64,000 nucleotides of DNA from contig JAFEBS010000031.1 in NCBI GenBank assembly GCA_018242525.1, positions 61,340 through 125,339 on the forward strand. The letters run 5' to 3'. Both the position numbers and the translations under genes were made by a program. This document shows positions 63,560 to 64,000 of the stretch, piece after piece (position 1 is the first letter of the stretch; every line of letters begins with the position of its first letter). The notes beneath the pieces were generated by a model. The model had not been told where the DNA came from and ran no database searches. It saw only the letters and a program-made list of their open reading frames with translations. The DNA comes from Planctomycetota bacterium. GTDB lineage: Bacteria > Planctomycetota > Planctomycetia > Planctomycetales > Planctomycetaceae.

Positions 63560-63993
63560 ACTCCGAAGGAGTTTCGCCTTATAGCCTAGGGTTGCCGCGC
63601 CCGCGGCTACCCTGGGTCGCGCGAAGTCGCTGAACTCTACCCTGAAAGGGTTCCGCCAACTTCATGGATGCAGCATCAGTCCCAGACAATGACGGGCCAA
63701 CATGTGAATGTGATCGTCAACGCCGCCGACAATGATCGGTGGACAATTCAAGCTACTCGATGTACCTCCGAGTTGGGCATGCAACTCTTCGTGGAAGGTC
63801 TGGTCCTTGAGAAATGGAATTCGATCTTTCGTCGAAAACACGATCTGGATGAGGACACTGGCGAGAGACCGTGGCATGGGTATTGGTGCCTGGAGGCGGA
63901 AGCCTTTCAGGGTAAAAACAATGATGCGTTCAGACCCCAGGGTAGCCGCGGGGCGCGGCAACCCTGGGCTATAAGACGAAACTCCTTCGGAGT
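63560..63993. mobile_element. Inverted-repeat-bounded element with IS200-like remnant
   Basis: A ~98-bp sequence at 63560-63657 recurs in inverted orientation at 63895-63993, with only a few mismatches. Each copy contains CTCCGAAGGAG and an imperfect hairpin (AGGGTTGCCGCG/CGCGGCTACCCT). The segment between the copies is the truncated transposase gene. The layout resembles a REP element pair around a REP-associated tyrosine transposase. The right end may continue past the window. Confidence 0.75.
63662..63877 (-). pseudogene. Truncated IS200/IS605-like (REP-associated) Y1 transposase
   Basis: 71 residues from an ATG at 63877. The start (MPRSLASVLIQIVFSTKDR) and the HUH block (GGVDDHIHML) match Y1 transposases of the IS200/TnpA-REP type, which are normally ~150 residues. 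The protein ends soon after the HUH motif, before the catalytic Tyr, and the break coincides with the left inverted repeat. It is therefore most likely inactive. Confidence 0.8.
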
Positions 63994-64000
63994 GTGCGTT

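Overview
The window looks like chromosome from a member of the Planctomycetota, most likely order Planctomycetales. Supporting families are a DUF1559 pseudopilin-like protein, a DUF1080 protein, a CehA/McbA-type metallohydrolase, a BBP7-like outer-membrane barrel, a BlaI plus very large M56 (BlaR1-like) pair, a protein with the NPYAAP motif, and many secreted proteins of unknown role. The sequence is moderately GC-rich and codes on both strands in short operons. I saw no rRNA, tRNA or CRISPR array. Genus and species cannot be judged from the sequence alone.

Layout. 1-2334 (minus strand): the start of a DUF1559 protein, a small secreted protein, and a seven-haem c-type cytochrome. 3135-11109 (plus): a DegT-type sugar aminotransferase, a small membrane protein paired with an ExeA-like ATPase, a secreted esterase and a 1174-residue MscS/MscK-type channel. 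11308-11919 (minus): exported MsrB. 12194-19956 (plus): a BlaI repressor with a promoter flanked by two matching dyads, followed by a 2377-residue M56 metallopeptidase fusion. 19953-23215 (minus): HpcH/HpaI aldolase, CysH-type reductase and M42 peptidase. 23611-26981 (plus): BON protein, FtsH and an AT-rich methyltransferase. 27138-29498 (minus): BatA/vWA protein. 29621-31209: a HODM (DUF3445) protein, an AT-rich orphan, and a broken second copy of the HODM 3' end. 31302-36572 (plus): three secreted or membrane hydrolase-like genes in one probable operon (DUF1080, a DUF1648-CehA fusion, a dimethylformamidase-like protein).

37063-39539 (plus) is a tight six-gene run of small envelope/stress proteins (DUF1328, YqjD-like, YqjE/holin-like, DUF3618, CsbD, lipoprotein). 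39780-40574 is a probable methyltransferase. 40588-45248 (minus) is a heavy-metal RND pump with its adaptor but no outer-membrane partner in view. 45853-46728 (minus) is an AbfB-domain protein. 46910-51118 (plus) carries a hypothetical gene, rsmA, guaB and a secreted protein that starts inside guaB, ending at a strong terminator. 51308-57651 (plus) carries a secreted HINT-domain protein, a BBP7-like barrel, an RDD protein, a small membrane protein and a ceramidase-like enzyme. 57745-62181 (minus) is a full Lhr-type helicase, 62725-63477 (plus) a TauE/SafE permease, and the window ends with an IS200-like (REP-associated) transposase remnant between ~98-bp inverted repeats.

The most unusual content is (i) the BlaI/M56 locus, where the protease is fused to a duplicated domain, an FlgT-C-like domain, four carboxypeptidase-regulatory-like domains and an STN-like end; (ii) the HINT-domain exported protein, whose block ends in Asp instead of Asn; (iii) the DUF1648-CehA fusion with EF-hands inside the hydrolase; and (iv) several different families of palindromic intergenic repeats, together with a truncated transposase of the type that mobilises such repeats.
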